Positions 1 through 12,414 of a stretch of DNA of 64,000 nt are shown here, in pieces (the stretch's first letter is position 1; each line of letters begins with the position of its first letter). The position numbers were made by a program, and so were the translations under genes. The notes beneath the pieces were generated by a model that was not told the origin of the DNA, did no database searches, and saw nothing but the letters and a program-made list of their open reading frames with translations. Origin of the DNA: Cricetomys ansorgei (lineage: Eukaryota; Chordata; Mammalia; Rodentia; Nesomyidae); assembly GCA_026225945.1 (NCBI GenBank), contig JAMJFZ010001797.1:484001-548000 (forward strand), read 5' to 3'.

Positions 1-1895
1 GTTTTTTCTTTAACTCTGGGAGCTCTCCAGGGTCACGGTGCACCTGGCTTGGGCCTATACAATTTTGGTGCTCTTAGAAGCCTGACTAAAGTTTCTTAGG
101 CCTGGGCGAGGGTCCTGACCCCCACAACGCCACAGGAGAGGGGTGTTCGGGTGCACTCCTCCCACGTACCCCTCAAGAGCTGCACTGATGAAGGGGCTCC
201 ATCTTCTCAATCTGACAGGAGAAAAGGAGCCACACCCCCCGGGGGCTCAGAAGCTTCCAGCTCATTGGGCTTGTCACTGTCCTGCAGAACTGTGCACCGC
301 CCACTTACAGACCTGCATTAGGGCAACTAACTCATGAAATCACTTGAGTAGCTCAGGGGCAGCCGTCCGAGGCGCATCTTCAAGCAAAGTGACCTATATT
401 GTATACAATTAAACCTGGGAAGGAGAGAGAGTTTGGAAAATGCTTTTAAGCTGATGAATATTTTTTGTTGTGGTGGTTTTTTTGTTTTGTTTTGTTTTGT
501 CATTACATCACAGGAAAATCCCCAACATAAAGGAGGAAAATTACTGGGTGGATTTACAAAATATCTCCTTTGTGTGAAAATATTCTGAGAGGAAATGTGC
601 TTTGAGAAGAGGGACTTTTCTTCCTGTTAGGAGTGATTTTTTGTAACAAAATGAAGCAACACTGGGCTACATTTCCTTGTTCAGGCTGGAGGAGAAAGCC
701 TGTGTCCTCTGTGCTGTCTGAACGTCTCATAAACCATCGTCCCTGGCCCTCCCACTCGGTAAAATACACCAGCTTTCTCAGACCCTGGGTCTGACCCGTT
801 CCTTCCGTTCTATCCGGAAGACAATGGCTTGGGGCAGAGGACCTGGTGTGTGCTTTCATGCTCTGTGTGCTGTTGTAGATATGGCAAGCCAGTATGGTAG
901 GAAGGAAGGGGTCACATATGATATCTCAAGACCCTCAAACACTGTCCGGGTCCCCACAGAAACTCGAGGATTAAAATAAAGCCCCGCCCACACACACACA
1001 CACCTTGTTCCTGCCAAGAATTGTGTCCCTGTGGTTTGTTCCTCTTCTCTTCAGTCCTGACGTTTGAGGACATGAGAACCCTGCAAAGGTGCTGACATCT
1101 TGCCAGGGGGCATCCTGCAGACAGCCAGGGCCTCCTGGAAACACAGCCTTTAGGCAGCCAGGAAATCCTACGTGACAGCTCCCAACCTTCAGCCCCAGCC
1201 ATTTGTGCCTTCATTTAAGCCACTTACCTAAAACACTTGCTTCTAGCTGACAAAATTCCCGCATCTCTTGCTCTAGTAATTCTGGTGACCCTAAAAATAT
1301 CTAGCTGTGGTTGTAACAGTACAACCGGGGACTGCCTTATCGGGTTGTAACACTAGCTGTAATGCTAGCGCTCAGAGCCACTTAAATCCCTCTTCCGGTT
1401 GGATTCGTCCAGTTCTTATAGTTTTCTTCAGCGGATCCAGGTGGCGGGGACACTTCTCTGGGTCCAGCAGGGAACAAGGTCAACACAGCGTTCAAGGTCA
1501 CGGTCACTGTGAGAGGAAATCTCAGGTGTACCCTAGGACACATTGCAGGTGTGCCAACGAGTGTGAGAACTGCCAGGAGATGCCACCCAAACCTGTTCTC
1601 TCATTCAATCCATAGTCTCCTGGGGGGCCACCCGAAGCCCACGTCTGGTCCCACTGTTCCTGTGGCTACAGAAGTCTCCTTGGGGGAGTTTCTGCTTCCC
1701 GCGCAGCAATGCTATAGCAGGCATGGATGCCTGCAACATTCTCGTGGCCTAACCGCCCGGACAGAGGAGGTTATCAGAAAGCAGATGTGTCAGGAATAAC
1801 TAAGAGGGCCCTTATTGCTTTCGTCTCTGGCAATTTCTTGTTGTCTGTTTCTAGCCTTCAGAAAAGAGAAGGGTTAGAAAATTCTTTTAGCCTTT

Positions 1896-1929
1896 CCCCA
1901 GCCCCACGCCATCCCCAGCCCCACGCCAT
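1896..1929. repeat. Tandem pair of a 17-bp unit
   Basis: CCCCAGCCCCACGCCAT occurs twice in a row (1,896-1,912 and 1,913-1,929) without a mismatch. Confidence 0.95.
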
Positions 1930-3265
1930 CATCCCCCATTGCAGTGATCCCCGACATTCTCCATCACCCGCCAAAGTCCTGGCACAGGCTGTTGCTGGAT
2001 CTGTCCTGCTGCTGGTGGCATGCCTCAGTGCAGGGCTGCCGTGTGCCGAGTGAATGCGTGTAAACGCATCAGGAGCCAGAAGGCCGTCTTCTAGTTTAGA
2101 AAAATGTTTAGCACCCTGGAAAGAGATGTGATCATCTGAGCTTTTCCACCCCGTCTTTCCTTCCCCTTTGACACATCAAACAAGGTAATCGCCATCCCTC
2201 TCTGCCTCAAGCAGGGAACCCATCTCAGTGAAGGAGAAATTTCATGAAGCTTAGCATAGCACAGGGGCCCTTGGTAAATACGAAGAGGATAAAGGAATTA
2301 CACGTGGAGGATGCTCTGAACAAATGAGTTGATTGAGCAAATTTAAAATTCCGTTTCAATCATGTGAGAAAAAAAAAATGAACAAAGCAGAAAAGAACAT
2401 GTCAAGGTGTTGGACTTCTGCCAGGTACAATCTGTCCCTCTATGGAAGAAAAACCATCCTGACACTTAGATGATAAGGAAGTCCATTCAGGACTGCTGTG
2501 ATAAGCATCAAAACTTTTGCAACAGAGAGAAAGATTAGCTATGGCAAAGGCAGCGGGGGATTAATAGCTAATGAGCAGGGTGAGGGCGCAGAGGGTGGGA
2601 AGTCACTAGGAAGGGAGAGTCATGGGAGTGGGTTCTTTCTAAATAGACTCCTGGGGCTGCTACAGAAGGCAGGCCAGTGTGATTATACGAGGGGACCTTG
2701 CTGTAGCTCTCAGCCAAAGACAGGACCCGCAGACGAGGCCCAGGACAAGAGAGGACTCAGAGGATCCCCGCTAGTGTGTGGTCTAGTACGGCGTTAACAA
2801 TTTGTCAACGATGAATGGATCTGTGTCTCTCTGAATGAAACGAGAGTGTCAGCACAAGACATGGAAGAGGGATCTGACAGCGTAGAAAGCAGGCGTCCTG
2901 AATGAATGGTGTCCTGAGTTATTGTTGACATAGGCATGGCCATGCCGCGGGCTGACCCCAAAGCCGCAGACCCGTGGGGTTCATGTCAGAGTGTTGGCAG
3001 TGTGTGCAGAAAATGTCCACCGTGGCTCCCCCTCCCCAGATGCTTAAGGCCTGAAGACTGCTCCCCTATAAAGACAGCTTCTACCCGTTTAGCTAAACTC
3101 GCCCCCTTCAGCTGGTGACCCTGGCTCCTTGCTGATCTGGACGCAATGATCCGCCTCCTTGATCCAGCTGTGTAGAATAACCTCACATCCCCCCCCATTC
3201 AACTCTATAATAAACATGATGAGCTCCCAGAGTGCCACAGCGTCTCCAGCAGAGGGCCCAGACCA

Positions 3266-3333
3266 CCCCCGGCTGACCTCTGTCTGTCTCTGTCTTCTAC
3301 CCCCGGCTGATCTCTGTCTGTCTCTGTCTTCTC
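3266..3333. repeat. Tandem pair of a 34-bp unit
   Basis: Two adjacent units starting CCCCGGCTGA and ending in a CTGTCT-rich pyrimidine tail differ by a few bases. The second runs directly into a URR1 copy. Confidence 0.85.
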
Positions 3334-3345
3334 TGCCCTCTGTTG

Positions 3346-3561
3346 CAGCGGTTCTCAGCCTTCCTGACACTGCGACCCTTTAACACAGCTCCTCATGTTG
3401 TGCTGACCCCAACCATAACGTTATCTCCATTGCTACTTCATAACTGTGATTTTGTAGCTATTGTGAATTGTAATGTAAATATGCAGATGGTCTCAGGTGA
3501 TCCCTGTGAAAGGGTTGTTCAGCCCCCAAAGGGGTTGTGACCGACAAGTTGAGAAGCGATG
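3346..3561. mobile_element. URR1-like hAT DNA transposon fossil
   Basis: It has inverted ends CAGCGGTTCTCA and TGAGAAGCGATG and an interior matching the non-autonomous rodent URR1 type. The 8-bp flanks (3,338-3,345 and 3,562-3,569) match at about six positions, consistent with a decayed hAT target duplication. Confidence 0.8.
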
Positions 3562-3604
3562 TACTGTTAGATAGAGTCCTCTCACTCCCTCTCCTCTACC
3601 TGTG

Positions 3605-4012
<408 letters not shown>

Positions 4013-4084
4013 TTTTCTTCATTCCCTTGCTGCCCCATTCAGGTCCAAGTCCCTGGAGGTTGTGCAGCATACAGCAATAGAGAG

Positions 4085-4615
4085 AGAGAGAAATACTGAA
4101 AACATGAAATTGAAATTTTGGAACTAAAAAGCTCAATATGTCAATATAATCAATAGACACTCTCACCAATAGAATAGATCAAGCAGAAGACAGAGTATTA
4201 GGGACGTACGACGAAGGAGGTGAGCTAGGATGTTCAGACAGTGGCAGAAATAAAGTTTGAGCAGAGCCTATAAGACTGGTGAGACTTCATTTAAAAACCG
4301 AATGTATGAATCACGGGTATAAATGAGGAGGAAGTTCAAACAAGAGCCACAGAGAATGCATTCAATAAACCTTGACAGAAAAGTCTCTAAATCTAGGAGG
4401 AGAGGTGACCACGCACGCAGGTAGATACGCCAGGCACCTCCCCCCAATGAACAACAACACACCAGAGTTGAGCAACATTGCTGTTCAAATGGACTTAGCA
4501 GAAACCTACAGAATCCTTGACGCAGCTGCTGAAAAACACACATTCTTCTCAGAAACCGGAGTGCCTTCCTAAAGTAGCTCGCATTCGAAAACACGAGCCA
4601 ACTCTTAAACAAATG
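4085..4615 (+). mobile_element. Ancient, internally deleted L1 fragment
   Basis: It resembles old mammalian L1 ORF1 coiled-coil sequence (an 'aacagatcaagcagaaga'-like stretch near 4,169-4,190) and then, after a jump, the ORF2 endonuclease region near 4,485-4,560. It has no open frame. Identified by eye; the family is unresolved. Confidence 0.6.
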
Positions 4616-4621
4616 CAAGAA

Positions 4622-4740
4622 AATTAGAGCTGTGAAGATGGCTTGTTAAGAGTGCTGGCTGCTGTTGCAGAGAACCCAAATTGGACTCTCAGCACCCACA
4701 GGGGTGGTTCACAACCACCTGTAACTCCAGTCTGGGGGCA
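4622..4740 (+). mobile_element. B2-type SINE, degenerate
   Basis: It shows the tRNA-derived head and the 'cagcacccacaggggtggttc' like middle of B2, interrupted at its 3' side by telomere-like repeats. Confidence 0.75.
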
Positions 4741-4742
4741 GG

Positions 4743-4760
4743 TGGGTTAGGGTTAGGGTT
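4743..4760. repeat. Short telomere-like GGGTTA run
   Basis: GGGTTAGGGTTAGGGTT, nearly three units, at the decayed end of a B2 copy. Confidence 0.9.
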
Positions 4761-4862
4761 CAGAAGGTCACGCTGGCAGCTGGGTTTCAGAGAGGCCCAA
4801 GAGAATAAAAGATCAGTTTAGAAGTATTAACATACCTAGTCCAGGGGACAGTGAAGGGGCGT

Positions 4863-5180
4863 GTTAGTTCGCTTTGCTGTTTCTATGATAAACGCTCTGA
4901 CAAGAAGCTACCCGGGGAAGAAAGGGTTTGTTTGGCTCCTAGGTTACAGTCCATCATTGAGGGAAACCGAGGCAGGAACAAGCAGAGACTGTGGAGGAAT
5001 GCCGTATACTGGCTCGTTTTCTTTGGCTTGCACAGCTACCCGCCTAGGGATGGCACCGCCCACAGTGGGCTGAGCCCTCCAACATCAGTTAGCAATTAAG
5101 AAAATAATCCACAGACCCAGCCTATTTGCTTTGGACAATACTTCAGCTGAGGGTCCCTCTTCCCAGATGACTCTAGGTTT
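4863..5180 (+). mobile_element. Rodent L1 3'-end-like repeat, type A
   Basis: It contains 'gaagaaagggtttgtttggct' like and 'cacagtgggctg' like blocks found in the copies at 21.9, 26.7 and 49.5 kb. I believe this high-copy sequence belongs to Lx-type L1 3' ends, but the family name is uncertain. Confidence 0.6.
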
Positions 5181-5273
5181 GTTTGTTTCAAATCAACAGC
5201 TGAAGCTAACTCTGACAGATACTTACCGTGGGGTTATGCCTGATAAACACAGTGTAAGTTTTAAAAAATACGG

Positions 5274-5350
5274 GCTGGAGGTATGACTCAGTGGCAGAAT
5301 GTTTGCCTAATATGCACGGGGTTCTGTCTTAGCCCCAGCCCTGTAAGCAT
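5274..5350 (+). mobile_element. ID-type SINE
   Basis: tRNA-like body with a box A-like ACTCAGTGGCAGA and a 'ttgcctaatatgcac' like box spacing, ending in a 'ccccagccctg' like segment. Confidence 0.7.
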
Positions 5351-6306
5351 GGTGTTAAAGAATATTATAAATCAGCAATGCATTTAATGTACCTAATGTA
5401 CCGGCCATCGTAGCTTAGTATCAGATCATACTGTAGACGTGGCACCCCTTATGACCACAGAGCTACCCAGGAGCCGGAGTCGCTGTACATCGTACCAGAG
5501 GATTGAGCTGCGCATTGCCAACCCAAGGAAAGATCCAAATTCACATTTTGTAGTACAGTTTCTGCTGAGTGTGTATTGCTTTCATATTATTACAGAGTCA
5601 AAAATTGTAACCAGAGGCATTGTAAACCAGGGAACACACAGTTGTTAGGCCATACTTGGGGAGCTGATGGAAAGGCAAACAAAATGGGGCAGGGGGGCTT
5701 CCTTGGCTGCTTATTCATGGTGCTGTGACCAAGGCAGTTGCCAGTTGAGAAAATGGCACCAAGCATCCAGAGTCACAGACAAGAGTTGCCATATTAAACA
5801 AACCTGCTGTGTTTTTCACAGCAAGGCCAGGCTTATTAATCAGGTTGCCTGAAATCTGTGTTTTTAATGAGGCCACTAGCTATGGTGGGCGGCAACTCAA
5901 CAACCCCTTGGGGGATGTCCCCTCCCCTTGTTCAGCTTAAATGGCTGTTTTAAGAAGACAAGAGCATAACTCTTTTTGACAGAACGTACCGAAGTCTTCA
6001 GTATGAAGGGGGAGCATTGTCATGTCACATTTGCAAAGCTTGATGACTTTCTGGCCTTTGAAAAAATTGGTACCTTGCAAAATGTATCATTTGTACCTCA
6101 GGAAAGGGAGCAAAAGCGTCTTTGTTGATACCTCATGCTGTCGAATTAAAAATGAAGTAAATAACCCAATTTGTGCTTCTCTATGGACATAGTTCAGGAG
6201 CTTGTTTTACAAGCTTCCGAAAAACAAAGTAAAGTTGTTTTTAGGCCAACAGGCTTGTAGTTCTGTGTGGCTGTGCCCAGCTATAGTGAGCATGTCATCA
6301 GACGTT

Positions 6307-6420
6307 GTATTAGTTACGTCTCTGTTGCTGTGATACACCACCACCACAAAGGCAATTTGTAGAAGAAAGAGGTTATTTTATTTTGTCTTCCAGTTCCAAA
6401 GGGACAGAGTTCATCACGGA
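6307..6420 (+). mobile_element. L1 3'-end-like fragment, type A start
   Basis: It begins with 'tctctgttgctgtgatacacc', the usual start of this repeat, and is cut off by the following B2. Confidence 0.55.
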
Positions 6421-6605
6421 GCCGGAGAGATGATTCGGTAGTTAAGAGCACTTCCTGTTCTCCTAGGTAACCTGAGCTGGGTTCCCAGCACCCATGTGTC
6501 AGCTCACAACCATCTTACCTACAGTCTGGAGTTAGCCAGCTTGCTATATACAGAGATTCCAGGCTAGCCAAGGCTACATAGTGATACTCCGTCTCAAAAA
6601 AAGTA
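6420..6605 (+). mobile_element. B2 joined to a B1 3' tail
   Basis: A tRNA-like B2 head is followed near 6,560 by 'aaggctacatagtgatactc' and an A-rich end typical of B1. Confidence 0.65.
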
Positions 6606-6619
6606 AAATCTCAAGCTAT

Positions 6620-6847
6620 TTTAAAGATCTATCTATTCTTTTTAATGCGTGTGAGAGCCTTCGTGTATGTATTGTCCCGCACGTGTGCAGTGCCCACCAA
6701 GGCCAGTAGAGGGCGTCAGATCCCCTGAACTAGAGTTTCGGATGGTTGTGAGCCAATCTGTAAGCCCTGGGAAATGAACACGGGTCCTTCACTCTTAGTC
6801 GCTGAGAAGCCAGTGCTCTTAGTCACTGAGCCATCTCTCCAGCCCCA
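6620..6847 (-). mobile_element. B3-type SINE
   Basis: In antisense, with 'ccagtagagggcgtcagatc' and an end 'gagccatctctccagcccc', the reverse of the B2/B3 head. Confidence 0.85.
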
Positions 6848-7854
6848 ATATGGCAAGCTTTTTAAAGAATTGAAAGACAACGTGTTCCTGATTTCAGGAG
6901 CCTGTGAAGCTACCATTTCAATAGTGCCAAATCCCAGCAGTCTGAGCCCCTTCTTCTGTTTGCCTGCCAAGCCTCTGCGGCTTCTGGAGCGTTGGGGGAG
7001 CCCCGGAGCTCTGTTTTCTTTTGTTTGTTGTTCTGGAGGTTGACTTCAGACCCACCTAAGCCAGCGTGTTCTGGCACCGAGCTTGACTCCCAGCGCTGGA
7101 GGACGCTAATTCAGAATGGAACGCTTTTCACGGCCCTCACTTTTCCACCATTGTTCAGTGCCAACTTCTCTTCCTCCGCTTGACATTGTTCCTCTACCCG
7201 AAGTGAATTCTCGACTCCCAAAGCGTTCCAAAGAAGGAGCTGTCTCTTTACCACAGCCCAAGGCCACGTCCTGATTTCTTCCTCAAAGGATATTTTTCAA
7301 TGGAAGGATCATTTCCTTTAAGAGGCACCTCCTTTCTCCCAGGGGTCCTCAGGAGAGGACAATAGCGCCCGAGCATGTGGAATCCAATCGCCATCCCCAC
7401 CCAGAAGGAAGCCTTGCTTCTACCCAGCAAGGAGGAGTGATTCCAGGTCCATGGCACAAGAGATGCTCATATCTTGGGTCAGATATTGGGTCAGATAGCA
7501 AGAAAGACAGACAGATGAGCTGCCCCAAAGGACACACAGGCCAACAAGAAACCGCTCCATAGGGTAAAGCTTCAGTTAGCTGAGTATCCGAGAAAGCTAA
7601 ACGCAATCAACCAAAACATTTGTGCCTGTTAAGATGAATACCAATTCATAACTTTTCATAATATTTGGAAAGAAATCCAAGAAAGCAAATGCCACCATCA
7701 ACAAGAGCCTCCTTGGGTTCTACTGCTGTACTAGGATCTTATTCAAAATCAGCACTCCGAGACAAAGGAATTAGCCTTTAGGCTTTCTTTCCTGGGCAAA
7801 GTGTGTTGCAAGGAATTGAAATAATGAGGAGAGTTATTGCTTTCTAGCTAAGGT

Positions 7855-7912
7855 TATACCCGGGCTCTCCGGCATGCTAGGCAAGTGTGCGATTGTGCTC
7901 AATGCCCAGCTT
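7855..7912 (-). mobile_element. ID-like SINE, degenerate
   Basis: Antisense 'catgctaggcaagtgtgcg' followed by a decayed box A region. Confidence 0.5.
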
Positions 7913-8021
7913 GGGGGAAATACTTTATATATAAGTCCGAGCTAATACCTGCAGAAGGAACACCCAGACATAGTGTGCTTCCTGACACGCCCACATCTGC
8001 AGGATTCTTGGCTCCTAGAAC

Positions 8022-8140
8022 TGAACTTGAGACCAGGCTGGTCAATTAAAAATCTGCTCGATAAGCCAGATCAGTCTTGAATTTGCAATCCTCCTGCCTC
8101 AGCCTCTGAAGCACCTGGAGTCACAGTCCTTTGTTACCAA
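8022..8140 (-). mobile_element. B1-type SINE, old copy
   Basis: Antisense 'gaccaggctgg' and 'cctcctgcctcagcctctga' anchor a diverged B1. Confidence 0.6.
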
Positions 8141-8761
8141 ACCCAACAAAAGTTCTGCTAATTACTAAGTCTCTGTGATGGAAATAATGGGCCAAAGAAA
8201 TGTGCCAAAGCCTTGTGGACTCATGAGACACGAAGTGGACTTCTGACGGTCATTTGTATTGCTATTTTGAGGTATATTTTTATTTTTCTATTGATGAGAA
8301 GGAAACTATTCTGGAAAAGCAAGTTTCTGAAGCCTGAGCAGTTTATGCTGGAATCATATCACCGACGAAGATTTCAGAATGGGGTGAATCGATCCCCACC
8401 CCCGGCCACATAGGAAGCCTCAGCCAAATCCTTGTGAGATTCTCCAGCTCACTTCTACTTCCCGTGGACGGGGCACTAGCGAGGGCTCTGGCGTGTCTCT
8501 ACGAACGAGTACAAGTAGAACGAGTAGCCGTTTTCCTGGCTTAGAAAGAAATCACTTCCTTCAGAATGATAGTTTTGCCTGAAGAAAACATTCCAGCTAA
8601 GGAAGAGGAGGCTCTGGAGGCTCCTGCTGCTCTCCAGCTCCCTCTGCCTCCACTGCACCCAGGATCTGGTGCAGGGCCTGTCTGTTTCAAGAGAATTCAA
8701 GCTGTGTGCCCTTAAATATACACATAAAGTTTTACCATCGCAACTATCTTTTGGGGGATGC

Positions 8762-8873
8762 TGGTTGTTTCAAGACAGAGTCTCACCATGTGCAGCTTAA
8801 CTTGACTGGAAACTTGTGGCAATCCTCCTGCCTCAGCCTTCTGAGAGCTAGGATTACAAATGTGTGCCGCCAT
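8762..8873 (-). mobile_element. B1-type SINE
   Basis: Antisense order: 'agacagagtctcaccatgtg', then 'cctcctgcctcagcc', then 'aggattacaaatgtgtgcc'. Confidence 0.7.
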
Positions 8874-8994
8874 TCTTGACTTTAACTGCACTAGGTATTT
8901 TTAAATCCATAGTTCAGTATTGTGAAGTATATTTGTGTCACTTAGCAAACCTGTGTGTATGTGTTTCTCTGTCTCCATGTCTCTATCTATCTAT

Positions 8995-8997
<3 letters not shown>

Positions 8998-9025
<28 letters not shown>

Positions 9026-9040
9026 CACGCGCACACGCAC
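8998..9040. repeat. TG microsatellite with alternating purine-pyrimidine end
   Basis: TG repeats pass into CACGCGCACACGCAC, an alternating tract. Confidence 0.95.
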
Positions 9041-9079
9041 GAGGGCACGCAAGTATGCCCGAGGGGACCAGAGTCAATG

Positions 9080-9250
9080 CTAACCATCTTCCTCAGTCAC
9101 TCCCCACTGTATTGTTTGAGACAGCGTCTCTCCCCGAACCTGGAGTGTCTGGCCAGGAAGCCCAGGGACTCTCCAGTCTCAGCCCCACCAGCTTTTTATT
9201 CATGTGGATGCTAGAGATCCAAACCCCTGCTTGCAGAGTTATTGCCGGTC
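9080..9250 (-). mobile_element. Diverged SINE-like segment
   Basis: 'gagacagcgtctctccccga' and 'gtggatgctagagatccaaa' recall a common rodent repeat seen in antisense. The family was not determined. Confidence 0.4.
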
Positions 9251-10506
9251 TCTCCAGGTCCTGAGATCTTGTAAAGATCCCGTGATCTGGTAAAGACTAA
9301 AGCTCTGCACCTGCTGGACAGATCTCCACCCTCCCTCCCCTCCCCCCAGGGCCACCACCGTTGTATTCTGTCCCTGAGTTTGCTGACTCAGTGTACCTCC
9401 AACAGCTCCAACAGTCCCACTGAGACCTGGGGACTTCCCCGTTACCTTCTAAGTCTCTGAGGACTTGTGTGCACGGTGTGGGCTTCCCTGCACGTGCTTT
9501 TTACATGTGATTCTACACACAACTTCATGTCCCATTAATGTCTTCAGTCTTCACTCCAGGGTGTGAGCCACCGGGTCACTCTGAGTGGCAGCTGCTGTCC
9601 CCCTGCCTCAGCCTCAGCCCTGCAAGGGTGTTTCCACCTTCTGCTTTGTCCCTTATTTCTTTCGCATGCTAATTCTGGACTCTCCTGGGCTCACTCTCCA
9701 CCTGCGCCCCTGCTCACCCCGGCCTGGGAACACGGATTTAGCTTGCCCCAAATAACGTGTTCCAATGTGTAAACGGTTCCGCGGAGGTCTGAAGAGCTAC
9801 GGAACAGAAGAAAGACGTAACCCAAGGTGTTTTTCCAATTGAAAGCTTCAGGGGCTCACCACAGCAAAGTAGGAAAATCTCAGCTGTAGGTCCCAGATGT
9901 GTCCTGAATGTTTGCGTTGATGGAAGCTGGGAGTTGGTTAGAACATTCCAGAAAGCTCCACATGTTAGTCACAAGGTTGTTACGCCAGCCACAGAGATAG
10001 ACAACAGATGGCTAAAGATATCAACAATTTGACTCTGGATCTGCAACATTCAGACTCAACATATCGGTGATGTTCTCGTCAGTCAACTAGCCTATAAAAT
10101 CTTTAAGATGACTGTGGCTTTTTTAAAGTATGTTTTACTCATGGTAATGTCCTCAAAGTTCAGCCATATTGTAGTGTGTGTCAGATCTCCCTTTTGAGGT
10201 TGGTGGTGTGGTTCAGCGCCCGCTGTGCGTGAATAGCTGCCAACATGTTTTTTCTTCTTTTATTAAGCCAAGTATTATGTATTATACATTCCACACCTGC
10301 TTTTCAACTTCATCTACCCATGGACACTTGGGCTGCTTCTGCCTTTTGTTCACGCGTCTCTGAACATCGTGTGCAAAGGCACCACTCTGTACACAATGAT
10401 TTTTCTCCCATGGTTTCAAAAGCCCTAGGCAGTCTCATCCTGAGTTTAAGGTCAAGGTGCATGAGTGTCTCTCCCTCTGAGGAGCAAGTCCAATCTCACG
10501 CCTTAG

Positions 10507-10835
10507 TCACTGTTCCTTTGCTGTGAAGAGACACCGTGACCAAGGCAACTTATAAAGGAAAACATGACCATCGTGGCGGGAGCGTGGCGGGAGCAGGCAG
10601 GCGTGGGGCTGGAGCAGTAGCTGAGAGCTTACATCTGATCCACAAGCAGGAGGCAGAAAGAGACTGACACAAGGCCTGGCGTGGGCTTTTGAAACCCTAA
10701 AGCCCTCTCTCAGCGACACACCTCCAACAAGGCCACACCCGCTAATCCTTCCCAGATGGTTCCACCAGCTGGGGACCAAGCAGATGAGCCTGTGGGAGCC
10801 ATTCTCATACAAACCACTACGCCTGGCTCCCCACC
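10507..10835 (+). mobile_element. Rodent L1 3'-end-like repeat, type B
   Basis: It starts 'cctttgctgtgaagagacac', with 'ctccaacaaggccacacc' in the middle and 'agatgagcctgtgggagcc' near the end. Other copies lie at 29.5 and 37.7 kb. Confidence 0.6.
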
Positions 10836-11013
10836 CCACAGACCTGAACAGTGCATGGTGCCTGCCCTTCCCCCGTAAACTTCGTTTGAAAGCAAACCAA
10901 AAAGTGCTCTTAATAACAAAGCACAGAGGAAGAGACTCAGAGTGGAAATTATCTCACCCTCCTGCCTCCCACTCCGTGAGCCTTGGCTGCCGAGACATCA
11001 TTCCAAAACTACA

Positions 11014-11099
11014 CGTGTGCGTGCGTGTGCGTGCGTGCATGTGTGTGCATGTGTGTGCATGTGTGTGCATGTATGTGTGGGTGTATGTGCGCATGGGTG

Positions 11100-11135
<36 letters not shown>

Positions 11136-11152
11136 TGTGTGTATGTGTGGTG
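11014..11152. repeat. Imperfect TG/TGCG/TGCA microsatellite
   Basis: Alternating purine-pyrimidine throughout with TGCG and TGCA variants, a Z-DNA-prone composition. Confidence 0.9.
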
Positions 11153-11159
11153 GGGGTGT

Positions 11160-11262
11160 TTTAGTTGTTTTCGAGAAAGGGTCTCAGTGTGTAGCCCAGG
11201 CTGGCCTCCACCTCACAGGCCCCCTGCCTCTACCTCCAGGGTGCCAAGTTTACAAGTGTGTG
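11160..11262 (-). mobile_element. B1-type SINE
   Basis: Antisense 'gagaaagggtctcagtgtgt' and 'agcccaggctggcctccacc'. Confidence 0.75.
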
Positions 11263-11744
11263 GTTTGCTTTGTGTTTGGGGTAAAAGCTTACTTTCTCAC
11301 TCAACAGCATGCCCCCTTTCTGTGTGGGAGGATGCTTTGAAAATATGAAGCAGGATTTCCACTTCCATGTGTACAATGATGCTGAATTTAATACCCCTAT
11401 GCATGTATGGTTTGAGCCCTGCTGTGGGGTGGGAGGGGAGGGGTGGGGCCAAAGAGCATGGATATTGAGCAGTTTGTAAGTTTAGCCAAATCGCCGTCCT
11501 GAGGATTCTCCTGTTAGAGGTCAGGAAAGGCCTGTGTTTATTATTTCAACGCTGGGGCAAACATTCCCGTTTATTCTTACGTGGTCACTAAAAAGTCCTC
11601 TCTAAAGTAAATCCACACAGCTTCAACTACTTAATTAAAAATCTGTTGGAAAATCTGTTAGGTTAATGAGTTCACCTAACTTCAGCATGCTTTGTCTGCT
11701 CATAGCCTTGGGCAATTTCCTAAGAAAGCGATTGCAATCTAAAA

Positions 11745-11763
11745 GGATAGATTTATTTTATTT

Positions 11764-11803
<40 letters not shown>

Positions 11804-11948
11804 ACCATGTGGGCACCAGGCCTGCAGAAGCCGGAGGATGTGTTTGATCCCCTGGAGCTGGAGTTGCAGGTGGTTGTGAGCTGAGCTGGGAACTGACTCC
11901 GTCCTCCGGAAGAGCAAGTCTCTTAACCACTGAGCCACCTCTCCAGCT
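11745..11948 (-). mobile_element. B3-type SINE with internal TG run
   Basis: Antisense B3 ending 'tgagccacctctccagctc'. A pure TG run at 11,766-11,800 grew from its A/T-rich tail side. Confidence 0.85.
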
Positions 11949-12358
11949 CTGTAATTTTGTATTTTTGTTGATGATAAGTTTTAGGAAAAGCTAATCTTGT
12001 AAATATTCGCATATTTTACTTTCAGGGTTGCATAAATACATTTTAAAATACAAGGTCTCCTGGTTTTTTTTGAAGAAAACTTTTGGCTCTTGACCCTTCT
12101 CCTCTTCATTTTGAGAAATTACAAGCTGACTAGAAAGTTCAAATAAATCCCCTAAGATTTTTAGGCCATTTGCTTAGGGCAAATAGTGCCGCACGCTCCA
12201 ATTTAATCTCAAAGACGTAAGATATTGGAATGGTTTGTGTTGGCCAGCGATTTTACAATTACAGCAATTATATTTTACGTGTAAAGATGTTAACAAATGA
12301 GGCCCAAGCAATTGTTCAGAGCGTGAAAATTCGCCCAAGGGTCCTTGTCATTGTGGCG

Positions 12359-12366
12359 TTTATAAA
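12359..12366 (+). promoter_or_regulatory. TATA-like box of the MTUS2 short-isoform promoter (candidate)
   Basis: TTTATAAA lies just upstream of a GC-rich block that runs into the short-isoform first exon. A TATA box here would place initiation near 12,390 and give a 5' UTR of about 530 nt. The position is suggestive, but no transcript start can be seen from sequence alone, and a TATA-less CpG start further downstream is equally possible. Confidence 0.35.
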
Positions 12367-12414
12367 CATGTTTGCTCCTCAGCGAGGACAGGCAGTCAGG
12401 GTTGGAGCAGAGGC

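Noticed and set aside
4743..4760. True telomere or subtelomere
   Set aside because: Under three units and embedded in ordinary intron.
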